Shown here piece by piece: positions 1-7,589 of a DNA stretch of 64,000 nucleotides (the first letter of the stretch is position 1; every line of letters begins with the position of its first letter). The notes below the pieces were generated by a model. It was not told the DNA's origin. It worked only from the letters and a program-made list of their open reading frames with translations, and did no database searches. Both the position numbers and the translations under genes were made by a program. The stretch is taken from the NCBI RefSeq assembly GCF_014352855.1, contig NZ_CP060697.1, positions 2,314,001 to 2,378,000 of the forward strand. The letters run 5' to 3'. Origin of the DNA: Sphingomonas sabuli (GTDB lineage: Bacteria; Pseudomonadota; Alphaproteobacteria; Sphingomonadales; Sphingomonadaceae).

Positions 1-304
1 TTACGGCAGATCCCGCAGTGCCGTGTGAGAATATAATCAGCGGCAGCCGCGCGCCGTCTACCGGACCATTCGTCGCGACGCGTTGCCCGCCGCTCCCCAG
101 CAGCATGAAGCCGGGTTTGGCTGTCGTTGGATACCAGACGCCGGCAGCAATCCGCGAATGTCCCGGATCGGCAATGGCGATCTGCTGGAAGCCCACCGGC
201 CGCTTAGGCTCAATTGCTGACTGGTAGACGTAAAGCGCTAGTCCCGCGACGACCAGCAGCAGGACGAGGACGACTCCTCCAAGGATCTTAAGTGCCCGTT
301 TCAT
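1..304 (-). CDS. Alpha/beta hydrolase, PAF-acetylhydrolase/dienelactone hydrolase-like (N-terminal part only)
   Basis: The reading frame starts with ATG at 304 on the minus strand and runs off the window edge, so only about 101 N-terminal residues are seen. Residues 3-25 form a hydrophobic signal or anchor segment. A strand follows containing GVWYPT, then a LPLIIFSHGT segment. That SHG element is the oxyanion/strand-3 signature of predicted dienelactone hydrolases (COG4188-like) and PAF acetylhydrolases. The catalytic serine would lie beyond the edge. The start overlaps the GNAT gene's 3' end by 17 bases, making it the fourth gene of the cupin-MFS-GNAT operon. Substrate is unknown. Confidence 0.65.
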   Translation of the reverse strand, partial: MKRALKILGGVVLVLLLVVAGLALYVYQSAIEPKRPVGFQQIAIADPGHSRIAAGVWYPTTAKPGFMLLGSGGQRVATNGPVDGARLPLIIFSHGTAGSAV

Positions 305-851
305 CGCGCTTCTCCCCTTCGGCGTAGAGTTGGACGTCGAGTTGCAGGTAGACGCTGTCACAGGGCCGCCCGTTGACGACGTAGGTCGCCGTCTCCCTCC
401 CGGTTTCCACGAACCCGCACTTTTCGAGAAGCCGAAGGCAGGCGGCGTTGCGCGGGTCTACGTCGGCGGTAAGCTCATCGGAGCCGCGCCGTTTCACATG
501 TTTGATGTACGCTTGAAGCGCCTCCTTCGCAAAGCCGCGGCCCCAGCAGTGGCGGCTGATGATGAAGCCTAATTCCGGAGGGCGCCAGGTGCCGAGCTTG
601 CCGATGACGACGCCATCGTACTCAATCACGAACTCATCACTTTCGTGCGCCGCGTCGGCCGCAATCATGCCTGCGAGCCATGCCTCCGTTTGCGAGAGAT
701 CAACGTGCGGCGGCGTCGACCAAAAGCGCATCACTTCGGCATCCGACATGATCGCGTGAATGGCTGAGAGATCGCAAGCGCGCGCGCGGCGCATGCGTAG
801 CCGCTCCGTACGAAGCTCCCGGGTGCGATTTGCAGTTGTCACGCGTCGCAT
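288..851 (-). CDS. GNAT family N-acetyltransferase (RimJ/RimL type)
   Basis: 187 residues from ATG at 851; a longer in-frame extension upstream lies inside the MFS gene and is rejected. The pattern is that of a ribosomal-protein-acetyltransferase-like GNAT. It opens with ELRTERLRMRR. The acetyl-CoA pyrophosphate loop is at about residues 103-110 (WGRGFAKEA) and a DPRNAACLRLLEKCGF motif is at 132-147. It should transfer acetyl from acetyl-CoA to an amine acceptor that cannot be predicted. The start overlaps the MFS stop by 13 bases and its own end overlaps the next hydrolase, which indicates translational coupling in one operon. Confidence 0.85.
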   Translation of the reverse strand: MRRVTTANRTRELRTERLRMRRARACDLSAIHAIMSDAEVMRFWSTPPHVDLSQTEAWLAGMIAADAAHESDEFVIEYDGVVIGKLGTWRPPELGFIISRHCWGRGFAKEALQAYIKHVKRRGSDELTADVDPRNAACLRLLEKCGFVETGRETATYVVNGRPCDSVYLQLDVQLYAEGEKRDETGT

Positions 852-2206
852 AGGGCTGGTCCTCGTGGCGCGTGGCTCAGCTGCCGCAGAGAGAAAAGCG
901 CGGCGGCTAAGCTGAATAGCGCAGCTAGAAAAAAGATGCAGGGCAGCGTACCGATTGGCGGCGACAAGGTGAAGGTGAGTGAGACAATCACACCGCCGGC
1001 GGTTTGACCGGTGAGCCGTGCCGTTCCCTGGATTCCGCCCGCTGCTTCGCCCCGGTCTTCCGGCGCCAGCAGGAACAGGTTGCGGTTGTTCGGTATCTGG
1101 AACAGGCCGAATCCGGCGCCGCACACGGTGGCGTAGAAGGCAAGCACCACCGGGCCCGGCTGCAACGCTGCAATCGCCAATAGCGCTGCCGATAGGATCA
1201 GCGTGCCCGAGGCACACAGAGTGGCGGTACTGACCCGCTCCGCCAGCTTTGCAGCCAACCGACTGGTCAACGCGACCGTCAGCGGCCAGCAGGCAAGCAC
1301 CTGGCCGGTAACAACTGCGTTCTGGCGCAATGTGTTCTGCAGGTAGAAGGGCAGCGCAAGCAGACCCGCAGACTGGGCAACGAAGCAGAGCATCGAGGCG
1401 CTGACTGCAAGGCGCAAACTACGGTCTCCCATGAGGTCCAGCGGGAGGAGCGGCGCAGCTCTGAACCGGTTGCGCCGGACCAGAAAGCCAAGACACGCTG
1501 CTCCTGCGAACGCGAGAAGTGCGGCTGCAAACGGTATCGCGACGAGGTTTTCGAGGGCCAAGAAGAGAAGCGCCGCTGCCGCCGCGTGGAATACGATGCT
1601 GCGCGGGTCGGCACGCGTACCCCTGCCGCTATCCGCCGGAAGCGCGGAGGCGGCGGCGAACGCGAGCATCCCGACGGGCAGGTTAAGCAGGAACAGCGCC
1701 GGCCAGGATGCCGCAGCAAGCACGAATGCGCCGATCGCGGGCGCCGCGGCCGCGCAGATTGCCACGTTTAGCGCGTTCCAGCCGATCGCCGCGCCAAGAC
1801 GATCGCGTCCGAGCACGCTTCGCAGCAACGGAATGCCCAAAGCCATCACGGCCGCGCCGCCGATGCCCTGCACGAACCGAGCTACGACAAGCGCAGGGAA
1901 ACTGGAGGCAAGCGCCGCCGCCAATGACGCCGCGGTGAAGATGGACACGCCGAGTACGAACAGCCTGCGACTGCCATACCGGCCGGCGACGTGCGCCGCC
2001 GGAAGTAAGGCCATCAGGAGGGCAAGCTGATATGAGCTCGTCACCAGGACTATGGTTGCCGGCGAGACGTGAAGCGCCGCGGAAATCGTGGGCAACGCCA
2101 CGTTGGTGATCCCCGCATCGAGCACCACCAGCGCCATCGCGAGGAGAACGGCGATGGTCCCAGCGACTTCGCGACCCGTCATTCGCACGGCTGCGGCGCG
2201 ACCCAT
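839..2206 (-). CDS. MFS transporter, DHA2-like drug/metabolite exporter
   Basis: 455 residues, almost entirely hydrophobic with about 12-14 membrane segments. The N-terminal part carries the LDAGITNVALPTIS motif typical of DHA2 exporters (motif D1). It also has the cytoplasmic-loop motif GRYGSRRLF (motif A) and ALGIPLLRSVLGRDRLGAAIGWNA (motif C region). It probably exports a small molecule by proton antiport in the inner membrane. Two starts are possible. ATG at 2206 has GGGA six bases upstream; ATG at 2182 forms an ATGA overlap with the stop of the upstream cupin gene. The gene lies in an operon with the cupin protein and GNAT, divergent from a LysR regulator. Confidence 0.85.
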   Translation of the reverse strand: MGRAAAVRMTGREVAGTIAVLLAMALVVLDAGITNVALPTISAALHVSPATIVLVTSSYQLALLMALLPAAHVAGRYGSRRLFVLGVSIFTAASLAAALASSFPALVVARFVQGIGGAAVMALGIPLLRSVLGRDRLGAAIGWNALNVAICAAAAPAIGAFVLAAASWPALFLLNLPVGMLAFAAASALPADSGRGTRADPRSIVFHAAAAALLFLALENLVAIPFAAALLAFAGAACLGFLVRRNRFRAAPLLPLDLMGDRSLRLAVSASMLCFVAQSAGLLALPFYLQNTLRQNAVVTGQVLACWPLTVALTSRLAAKLAERVSTATLCASGTLILSAALLAIAALQPGPVVLAFYATVCGAGFGLFQIPNNRNLFLLAPEDRGEAAGGIQGTARLTGQTAGGVIVSLTFTLSPPIGTLPCIFFLAALFSLAAALFSLRQLSHAPRGPALCDA

Positions 2207-2730
2207 CTTCCATCCCGCTCGACGAAGCGCGTGACCTTGCGTTCAACCTGGTCCTCGTGTCGCAGGTCCCGTTCGGTGAACCGGAACAGCAGCGCCGTTG
2301 GACTGAGGCAGCGCGTGTCATGGATGTCGCCGGGAAGGTAGGCCAGCGCGGTTCCAGGTTCGAGAATGGTCTCGTCCCGCAAGACAAGCTCGAGCGTTCC
2401 GTCGGGACGAGCGACTTTCCCGTAAGTTCGTATCTCGAGAGCGCCCGACTGCACGGCATAGACTACCCAGCCGCGTCCGTGATCGTGCGGCGGCCGAAAG
2501 AGACCTTGGTTCTCTGTGTGCGCAAGCAGCATAAAGCCCTGCGTGGGGCTGCGAAGAAGCTCCCGGCTCGCGGGCTTTTCCTGTCGCAGCGACGCAAGCC
2601 AGAGTTCGGCAGCGTCGGCGCACGTCAACTTGGCAAGTGCGCTGCGGCAGGTGTCAACCAACTCGGAGCTGATCGGGCCCCAAGCACCTGCAACCCTATC
2701 GGCAAAATCATCGAGAGCCGTGCGTTCCAC
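2179..2730 (-). CDS. Cupin protein of the cysteine-dioxygenase-like fold
   Basis: 183 residues. The first cupin motif is PPHDHGRGW with His82 and His84; the second is YLPGDIHDTR with His137. This is the three-His iron site expected of cysteine dioxygenase-type thiol dioxygenases. The N-terminal 60 residues are helical, as in that family. It may oxidise a thiol or simply bind a metabolite, so a specific substrate is not claimed. It is the first gene of a minus-strand operon with an MFS exporter and GNAT, and faces the LysR gene across a 107-base intergenic region. Confidence 0.7.
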   Translation of the reverse strand: MERTALDDFADRVAGAWGPISSELVDTCRSALAKLTCADAAELWLASLRQEKPASRELLRSPTQGFMLLAHTENQGLFRPPHDHGRGWVVYAVQSGALEIRTYGKVARPDGTLELVLRDETILEPGTALAYLPGDIHDTRCLSPTALLFRFTERDLRHEDQVERKVTRFVERDGRWVAPQPCE

Positions 2731-2837
2731 GTATCAGCCTCCTGCGGTCAGAGCACCGAACTACGCTCGTTTAACATGAGGCGGTAGGCGCACTATTTGC
2801 ATTCTATCATTGCGCCTGACGCTATATATACCACGCA
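2731..2837. promoter_or_regulatory. Divergent promoter region between cupin operon and lysR, with inverted repeat
   Basis: This 107-base spacer separates the divergent operon and regulator. It is clearly AT-richer than the flanks and contains an exact 6-base inverted repeat GGCGCA (2787-2792) / TGCGCC (2811-2816). The 18-base spacer between the arms fits a LysR-type dimer site. A TATATATA tract at 2823-2830 lies 7 bases before the lysR ATG. If it is the -10 element the transcript would be almost leaderless. Autoregulation and control of the divergent operon are inferred from the usual LysR arrangement. Confidence 0.45.
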
Positions 2838-3740
2838 ATGCAACCGGATCTGAACCTGCTTCGCACGCTCGACGTTCTGCTTGAGGAAGGCAGCGTCGCA
2901 AAAGCGGCGCGGAGGCTCCATCTGAGCCCTTCGGCGATGAGCAGGACGCTCGCCCGGCTAAGAGAGGTTACCGGCGATCAGCTGCTGGTTCGGGCAGGCC
3001 GGGGCCTCGTTCCAACCAAGCGTTCCGAGGACATCCGGCAGCAGGTGCGAAGCCTGGTGCAGGACGCTGACATCCTATTGCGACCTCAGGAAGGGCTGAA
3101 CCTCTCGACCCTCCAGCGGACATTCACTCTGCGCACCAGCGACGGATTTGCAGAGACGTTCGGGCAGGCTCTCATCCGCAAGATCCACGACGAAGCGCCG
3201 GGCGTTCAGCTTCGCTTCGTGCGGAAGCTCGACAAAGACAGCGCCGGATTGCGCGAAGGGTCCATCGACCTGGAGACCGGCGTCGTTGCAGGGCCGATCA
3301 GTCCTGAGGTCCGCTCGCAAGCCCTGTTCACGGACCGTTACGTTGGAGTTGTGTCGGCCCAGCACCCGCTGATCGGTCGGAAGATGACGCCCCAAGTCTA
3401 CACTGGCTGGCCGCATGTGATCGCCTGGCGTGCCGGTCTGGATCTCGGTCGTGTCGACGAGTTGCTCGATGACTTCGGGCTGGCAAGGAAGGTGATGACA
3501 ACGGTCGACGGTTTCGCGACCGCTCTTGCTTTGTGCCGCGGCTCAGAGCTCATTGCCACGGTGCCGGAAAAACACACGGCTGCCCTCCGCGAAGGTATGC
3601 ACACCTTTCCGGTGCCTTTACCGGCCAAGGAGTTCACGCTCTCCCTGCTCTGGCATCCACGTCTAGACGGAGATCTAGCACACCGTTGGCTGCGCGAAGC
3701 CGTGCGCGCCGCTTGTGGATCGACGCTTCCAATCCACTGA
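2838..3740 (+). CDS. LysR family transcriptional regulator
   Basis: 300 residues, the normal LTTR length. The winged helix-turn-helix is at about residues 3-62, with the core segment SVAKAARRLHLSPSAMSRTLA and the typical VRAGRGLVPTKRS end. The rest is the periplasmic-binding-protein-like effector domain. It resembles the NodD/PcpR-type branch, but its effector cannot be deduced. It is transcribed divergently from the cupin-MFS-GNAT-hydrolase operon, the most likely target. A repeat unit that can form a hairpin begins 6 bases after its stop. Confidence 0.92.
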   Translation: MQPDLNLLRTLDVLLEEGSVAKAARRLHLSPSAMSRTLARLREVTGDQLLVRAGRGLVPTKRSEDIRQQVRSLVQDADILLRPQEGLNLSTLQRTFTLRTSDGFAETFGQALIRKIHDEAPGVQLRFVRKLDKDSAGLREGSIDLETGVVAGPISPEVRSQALFTDRYVGVVSAQHPLIGRKMTPQVYTGWPHVIAWRAGLDLGRVDELLDDFGLARKVMTTVDGFATALALCRGSELIATVPEKHTAALREGMHTFPVPLPAKEFTLSLLWHPRLDGDLAHRWLREAVRAACGSTLPIH

Positions 3741-3745
3741 TTAAT

Positions 3746-3798
3746 ATCCGTTTTCCACCCAAAGCTGCCGTCCGCTTTCCACCCATTGCGTACATTCA
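3746..3798 (-). repeat. Hairpin-forming dispersed repeat, copy A (double unit)
   Basis: Reading the minus strand from 3798, this holds two tandem units built on TGGGTGGAAAGCGGAC and TTTGGGTGGAAAACGGA. The first unit matches copy C (5759-5793) at 32 of 35 positions but in the opposite orientation. The second unit matches copy B (4457-4478). The first bases of the repeat are also the stop codon (TGA) of the recombinase gene. The unit has short inverted arms (GTACGC or GTCCGC against GCGGAC), so it can fold as a stem-loop. Confidence 0.75.
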
Positions 3799-4404
3799 GA
3801 TCTCCAGCGCGGCCGACATTTCTAAGGCATCGTCCAGTTCAACGCCGAGATAGCGGACGGTGCTCTCCAGCTTGGTGTCGCCAAGGAGCAGCTGGCACGC
3901 TCTTAGATTGCCGGTCTTCCGGTAAAGCAGCGAGACTTTCGTACGTCTGAGGCTGTGAGTTGCATAAGCCGAAGGTTCGAGCCCGATTAGCTTTACCCAC
4001 TGTTTGACGAGCCGAGCATACTGCCGAGCTGACAAGTGGCACTCTCGATTCATCCGGCTCGGAAACAGCCAGTCTTTTGAGCCTGCCCTTCGCTGCTCCA
4101 GCCACCTGGAGATCGACTGGCGCGCTTGGTCGGTAATCTCAAACTGAACGGGTCGGCCGGTTTTTTGCTGAATAACCATGCCCCGCTTGCGCACTACAGC
4201 ACCGACGAGCACGTCTGACGATCGGAGTGTCACCACGTCGCAGCCGCGAAGCTTGCTGTCGATCGCAACGTCGAGAAGCGCCAGATCGCGCCAACGTCTC
4301 TCCACCTGGAGCCTCACCCGCATTCCCGAGATGTGCATCGGCTTCAGCGGAAGCTTGGCACCCCTGAAATGTTGTTGGAGGTGGGTCGTGGATGGATTGA
4401 GCAT
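3796..4404 (-). CDS. Short tyrosine recombinase/integrase with altered active site
   Basis: 202 residues from ATG at 4404, preceded by a GAGGAGG ribosome site five bases away; a TTG start at 4431 is less likely. It contains the catalytic core only, with no SAM-like DNA-binding arm beyond a short N-terminus. Visible active-site residues are Arg53 (KLRGCD), Lys81 (KTGRP), His150 and Arg153 (HSLRR), and nucleophile Tyr185 (TVRYLG). The second His/Trp, expected in the LLGH box, is Asp176 (LLGDTKLEST). This small integrase family is common in alphaproteobacteria. The GC and codon style differs from the housekeeping genes, and the gene is flanked by oppositely oriented hairpin repeats. Activity is uncertain. 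Confidence 0.85.
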   Translation of the reverse strand: MLNPSTTHLQQHFRGAKLPLKPMHISGMRVRLQVERRWRDLALLDVAIDSKLRGCDVVTLRSSDVLVGAVVRKRGMVIQQKTGRPVQFEITDQARQSISRWLEQRRAGSKDWLFPSRMNRECHLSARQYARLVKQWVKLIGLEPSAYATHSLRRTKVSLLYRKTGNLRACQLLLGDTKLESTVRYLGVELDDALEMSAALEI

Positions 4405-4456
4405 TGGTGCCTCCTCGAAAGAAAACACCAACGGACGATCATCCGCTTAGCTTCTG

Positions 4457-4478
4457 TTTTGGGTGGAAAACGGACGCT
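4457..4478 (+). repeat. Hairpin repeat, copy B (single short unit)
   Basis: A 22-base unit TTTTGGGTGGAAAACGGACG plus CT lies just upstream of the recombinase start. It is nearly identical to the second unit of copy A but inverted, so the recombinase gene sits between two oppositely oriented copies of the same core. The left arm is reduced compared with copies C and D. Confidence 0.7.
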
Positions 4479-4554
4479 CGGTCTGGCCTAACTTTCCCTA
4501 GCGATTGACCGGGCAATCGCCGTTCTGCAACTTCGGCGCTTCACGGAGCGGCGG

Positions 4555-5757
4555 ATGACGACGAACGCGCGCGAAGAAACGTTACTCGCGATATTTCTCC
4601 GTTTCCTTCGCTTCGGCTTTCTCGCCTGGGGTGGACCAGTTGCGCAGATTGCCTTGATCAAGCGCGAGCTCGTTGAGGAACAGCGGTGGATTGAGCCGTC
4701 CCGCTTCAACCGGCTTCTTGCGATTTACCAAGTCCTTCCCGGACCGGAAGCGCACGAGCTTTGCGTACATTTCGGCATGCTGAAGCGCGGGCGTCTCGGC
4801 GGTTTTCTTGCCGGCCTCGGTTTCATGTTGCCGGGGCTTGTCCTGATCCTGATAATCGCGTGGCTCTACCAACGGCTGGATCTTCACGATCCGCGAATAG
4901 CAATTGTCTTTCTCGGGATTCAGATCGGCGTCATCAGCCTTATCGTTCGCGCGGTGCATCGGATTGCCGATCACACGCTGACCGATCCCTTGTTGTGGGC
5001 AATCGGTCCCGCATGCGCTGCCGGCGCGGCCCTGGACGTCAGCTTCTGGATCACGTTGCCGGCGGCGGGACTGACCTACGCGGCCCTCTCGGCTCGCCGC
5101 TACGCAGTGGCGATTGTCATCATCGGAGTCGCATTGCTCCTGGCCGTCCTGACGACTGGCAATACGCTCCTTCTGGGCTCGAGAGTGCCAACCGGGACGA
5201 TTGCACAAGTACCGTGGGGCAGCGTCGCACCGCTTGCCTTGTTCCTTTCCGGGCTGAAGGCGGGCCTGCTGACTTTTGGGGGAGCTTACACGGCCATTCC
5301 CTTTGTTCGGGGCGACGCAGTCGGCCGTGGCTGGATTAGCGAAGGACAGTTTTTAGATAGCCTCGCGCTTTCGGGCATCATTCCAGCGCCGCTCATAATC
5401 TTCGCGACCTTCGTTGGCTATGTCGCGGGAGGGCTTCCCGGCGCCCTTGCGATGACAGCCGGCATCTTCATGCCCGCTTTTGCATTCGCGTTCCTCTTCT
5501 ACGAGCGCCTTGAGCAAGTGGTGGAGAACGAGCACCTCCACACTATTCTCGAAGGTGTTGCTGCTGGCGTCGTTGGACTAATCGGTGTCACCGCGATTCA
5601 GCTGGCGTGGAACGTCAGTCGCTCCGTACCTTCGCTGCCGGTCGCCACAATCATCTTCGCGATTGGGCTGGCCGTCCTGTATCTGTGGCGATCCAAGTTG
5701 AATGTACCCGCAGTCGTCCTGGGCTCGGCGGCGATGGGAGGCTTGTTTTTTAGCTGA
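4555..5757 (+). CDS. chrA: Chromate transporter, CHR family (long, two-domain form)
   Basis: 400 residues with two homologous CHR halves and about 10-12 membrane segments. The N-terminal half shows GGPVAQIALIKRELVEEQRW followed by VLPGPEAHELCVHFG. The second half shows LTFGGAYTAIPFVRGDAV. These are the paired family signatures of ChrA, which expels chromate from the cytoplasm and is often carried on mobile segments. No chrB regulator is seen. The gene and the adjacent recombinase lie between two outward-facing copies (A and C) of a hairpin repeat, which supports acquisition as an accessory block. Confidence 0.9.
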   Translation: MTTNAREETLLAIFLRFLRFGFLAWGGPVAQIALIKRELVEEQRWIEPSRFNRLLAIYQVLPGPEAHELCVHFGMLKRGRLGGFLAGLGFMLPGLVLILIIAWLYQRLDLHDPRIAIVFLGIQIGVISLIVRAVHRIADHTLTDPLLWAIGPACAAGAALDVSFWITLPAAGLTYAALSARRYAVAIVIIGVALLLAVLTTGNTLLLGSRVPTGTIAQVPWGSVAPLALFLSGLKAGLLTFGGAYTAIPFVRGDAVGRGWISEGQFLDSLALSGIIPAPLIIFATFVGYVAGGLPGALAMTAGIFMPAFAFAFLFYERLEQVVENEHLHTILEGVAAGVVGLIGVTAIQLAWNVSRSVPSLPVATIIFAIGLAVLYLWRSKLNVPAVVLGSAAMGGLFFS

Positions 5758-5758
5758 C

Positions 5759-5797
5759 TGAATGTCCGCAATGGGTGGAAAGCGGACGCTAGCCCCA
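5759..5797 (+). repeat. Hairpin-forming dispersed repeat, copy C
   Basis: It begins two bases after the chrA stop. Inverted arms GTCCGC (5764-5769) and GCGGAC (5782-5787) enclose the loop AATGGGTGGAAA. It matches copy A at 32 of 35 positions in the opposite orientation, and shares TAGCCC with copy D at its end. Confidence 0.75.
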
Positions 5798-5851
5798 CCC
5801 TGCAGCGGCCGCGGAGAGGCGCGTTTATTAGGTACCTCCGACTCGGGTCTA

Positions 5852-5884
5852 GAAAAATGGCCCGGACGATTTCTCGCCCGGGCC
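5852..5884 (-). terminator. Rho-independent terminator of the OmpA-like barrel gene
   Basis: On the minus strand, downstream of the barrel gene stop, a GC-rich stem GGCCCGG/CCGGGCC is followed by ATTTTTC. The inner part of the stem is CGA/TCG with one mismatch. Position and polarity fit termination of the minus-strand gene starting at 6776. Confidence 0.7.
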
Positions 5885-5906
5885 GTCTGTCAGTGCTTAG
5901 CTAGTT

Positions 5907-6776
5907 TTATCCGCGCTCTGGTGCCGGGGCCGGTGGTGGCGGCGGCGGCGGCGGAGCCGGGCAAATGTCGGTTGCCATGATAACCGTGCCATCGGGGCAG
6001 GTCTGCGTCGCCGGGGGAGGCGGCGGCGGAGGTGCCGGTGCGGCGACAGGCATCGGAGCCATCGCCGCGGCCGGCGCGCCGAAATTGTAGATCAGGCTGG
6101 CGAGAACGCTGTGCGAGCTGAAGTGGTTGCTGCTTGCAAAGCCAACGCCGGCGTCGGCGACCGTCGCATTCTCGTTGAAGTTAAGCTTCGCTGTCCGGAA
6201 ATAGCGATATTTCAGGCCGACACCGACGCTGGAGGTAACCGGGATGCGAACACCGGCGATGCCCTGGTAGGCCCAGGCATTGTCGCTGTCGCCGAGGAGT
6301 TTGACCCTGGCGCGTCCGGCGCCGACACCGCCGTACACCGACGCTCCGCCGAGCTCGAAGTCGACGAGGCCGTTGACCATCCCGGAAAGGACGGTGACCT
6401 TGTCATTGAGATCGAAATTGCTGTTTGCCAGCGTAACTCCGGTTGCGTCCCGATAGGCGGTAACGAATGACGGATTCAGCTGGAGGCTGTCGGTCTTCGC
6501 GCGCTTGTAGCCAAGCTCTCCCTCGAGCCTGAATATGCCGAAATCGTAGCCGCCGATCGCGTCCACGTCGAACCCGGTTTTGGAATTGACGGTTGCGACA
6601 TTCTTGTACGTCGCGTCCGGAATCGCGGGGCTCATGTAGTTCACGTTGGCGTTCACGTTCGTGTCCTTGGGGAACATGACGCCGCCTTCGATGCCGACAT
6701 ACGGGCCGACGGTTTGAGCGAGCGCGGGTGACGCGATCGCAGCAGCCGCAACAGCGGCTAGGAAATAGTTCTTCAT
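5907..6776 (-). CDS. OmpA-like outer-membrane beta-barrel protein with proline-rich tail
   Basis: 289 residues. A signal peptide of about 20 residues ends in SPALAQ. It is followed by an eight-stranded OmpA/OmpX-type barrel (GPYVGIEGG opening, alternating strands, final LASLIYNFG). The tail is periplasmic, with two poly-proline runs separated by CPDGTVIMATDICP and ending in PAPERG. The peptidoglycan-binding OmpA C-domain is absent; the barrel-plus-proline-tail form is, as far as I recall, usual in sphingomonads. The gene has its own terminator downstream. Its start and promoter lie antisense to the 5' end of a kinase fragment. Confidence 0.85.
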   Translation of the reverse strand: MKNYFLAAVAAAAIASPALAQTVGPYVGIEGGVMFPKDTNVNANVNYMSPAIPDATYKNVATVNSKTGFDVDAIGGYDFGIFRLEGELGYKRAKTDSLQLNPSFVTAYRDATGVTLANSNFDLNDKVTVLSGMVNGLVDFELGGASVYGGVGAGRARVKLLGDSDNAWAYQGIAGVRIPVTSSVGVGLKYRYFRTAKLNFNENATVADAGVGFASSNHFSSHSVLASLIYNFGAPAAAMAPMPVAAPAPPPPPPPATQTCPDGTVIMATDICPAPPPPPPPPAPAPERG

Positions 6777-6793
6777 CAGATTGTACCTTGGTT

Positions 6794-7267
6794 GACGCGC
6801 ATCAAAGAGTGATGTCCATCGCTACACTTCAAAAGCAACTTGCAATGAAAAGCGCGGACAAGGTCGAACTGATGAAATATCTCGCTGACTTGTGCGCCAG
6901 CATCGGCGCGTCAATGATCGACAACCCTAACCGCATTTCCCTGTCGTCCAATGTCGACGACACCGTCACGAATGCTAATATTTCGGTTAGCCTTGGGTTG
7001 ATAGTTACCGAGCTTGTCATAAACGCCCTGAAACACGCCTTCCCCGGCCGGAATCAGAAGGGCAAAATCGAAGTCGACTACTCATCGAGCGAGGAAGGTT
7101 GGACTCTGACGGTTGAGGACGACGGGGACGGCATGCCCGCGGAGAGCGATACAAAGCCTGGACTTGGCACTGGGATTGTCGAAGCTCTCGCGAAACAACT
7201 GGATGCCACTGTCGAGGTGGCGGACCAGAACCCCGGCACGAAAGTGACTGTTGCGCACCTTTCTTGA
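6794..7267 (+). pseudogene. 5'-truncated HWE/HisKA_2-type sensor histidine kinase (ATPase domain remnant)
   Basis: Similarity begins abruptly at DAHQRVMSIATLQKQL, which is the second half of the dimerisation domain of HWE/HisKA_2 kinases. It continues through a complete ATPase domain: N-box TELVINALKHAFP, G1 box VEDDGDGMP, G2 box GLGTGIVEALA. The phospho-accepting His segment and all sensor domains are missing. Upstream is the promoter and start of the barrel gene on the other strand. An ATG at 6813 could still give a 151-residue ATPase-only protein, but no convincing ribosome site precedes it. Probably a remnant left by rearrangement. Confidence 0.7.
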
Positions 7268-7589
7268 GACATGCTGGCGCACCGACTGACCAAGCCTCAA
7301 GTGTCGGACTTGGGTCGAAAACGGACACTAGCCCTTCGCTGTTTCGCCATAACCTGCGCCTGGCGCGTCCCTGTTCGTGTCGTTCCGCTTCCCTGTAACG
7401 GGGGATCAATTCCCTGTTCGGTTGATTAGGGAACTCGCCTTCAAAAACAGCGGAAAACTGCCGCTCCCGCGGGGGCGCCTCGCGGTCTTCGGCGGCAGAT
7501 AAGAAGAATTTCCCTGTAAACTACCATTTTCAGGGAATTTCCGTGGAGACTTGTGCTCCTCCAACTGGCCGCACCTCCACCTTCCTCGT
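7268..7589. other. Repeat-rich spacer without a convincing gene
   Basis: This 322-base stretch has no ORF with recognisable similarity. It contains hairpin repeat copy D (7301-7334). It also has a cluster of TTCCCTG motifs at 7389-7395, 7410-7416 and 7510-7516, with inverse partners AGGGAA at 7428-7433 and CAGGGAA at 7531-7537. These form two small stem-loops. A GC-rich palindromic stretch lies around 7466-7486. It reads as degenerate intergenic repeat debris between the kinase fragment and the broken receptor. Confidence 0.5.
7301..7334 (+). repeat. Hairpin-forming dispersed repeat, copy D (diverged)
   Basis: The arms GTGTCGG and CGGACAC (one mismatch) enclose ACTTGGGTCGAAAA, followed by TAGCCC as in copy C. 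The loop reads TTGGGTCGAAA rather than TGGGTGGAAA, so it is a diverged member. It is oriented like copies B and C. Confidence 0.65.

Noticed and set aside
852..1217. N-terminal extension of the GNAT frame to 1217
   Set aside because: It overlaps the MFS gene entirely and has no similarity to acetyltransferases; the ATG at 851 fits the operon overlap.
3796..5797. Prophage or integrative element
   Set aside because: A single short recombinase with no phage or conjugation genes and no attachment duplication at the only tRNA (29438-29514), which is 24 kb away.
3746..7334. Repeats considered as a CRISPR array
   Set aside because: Copies are far apart, in both orientations and without regular spacers or cas genes.
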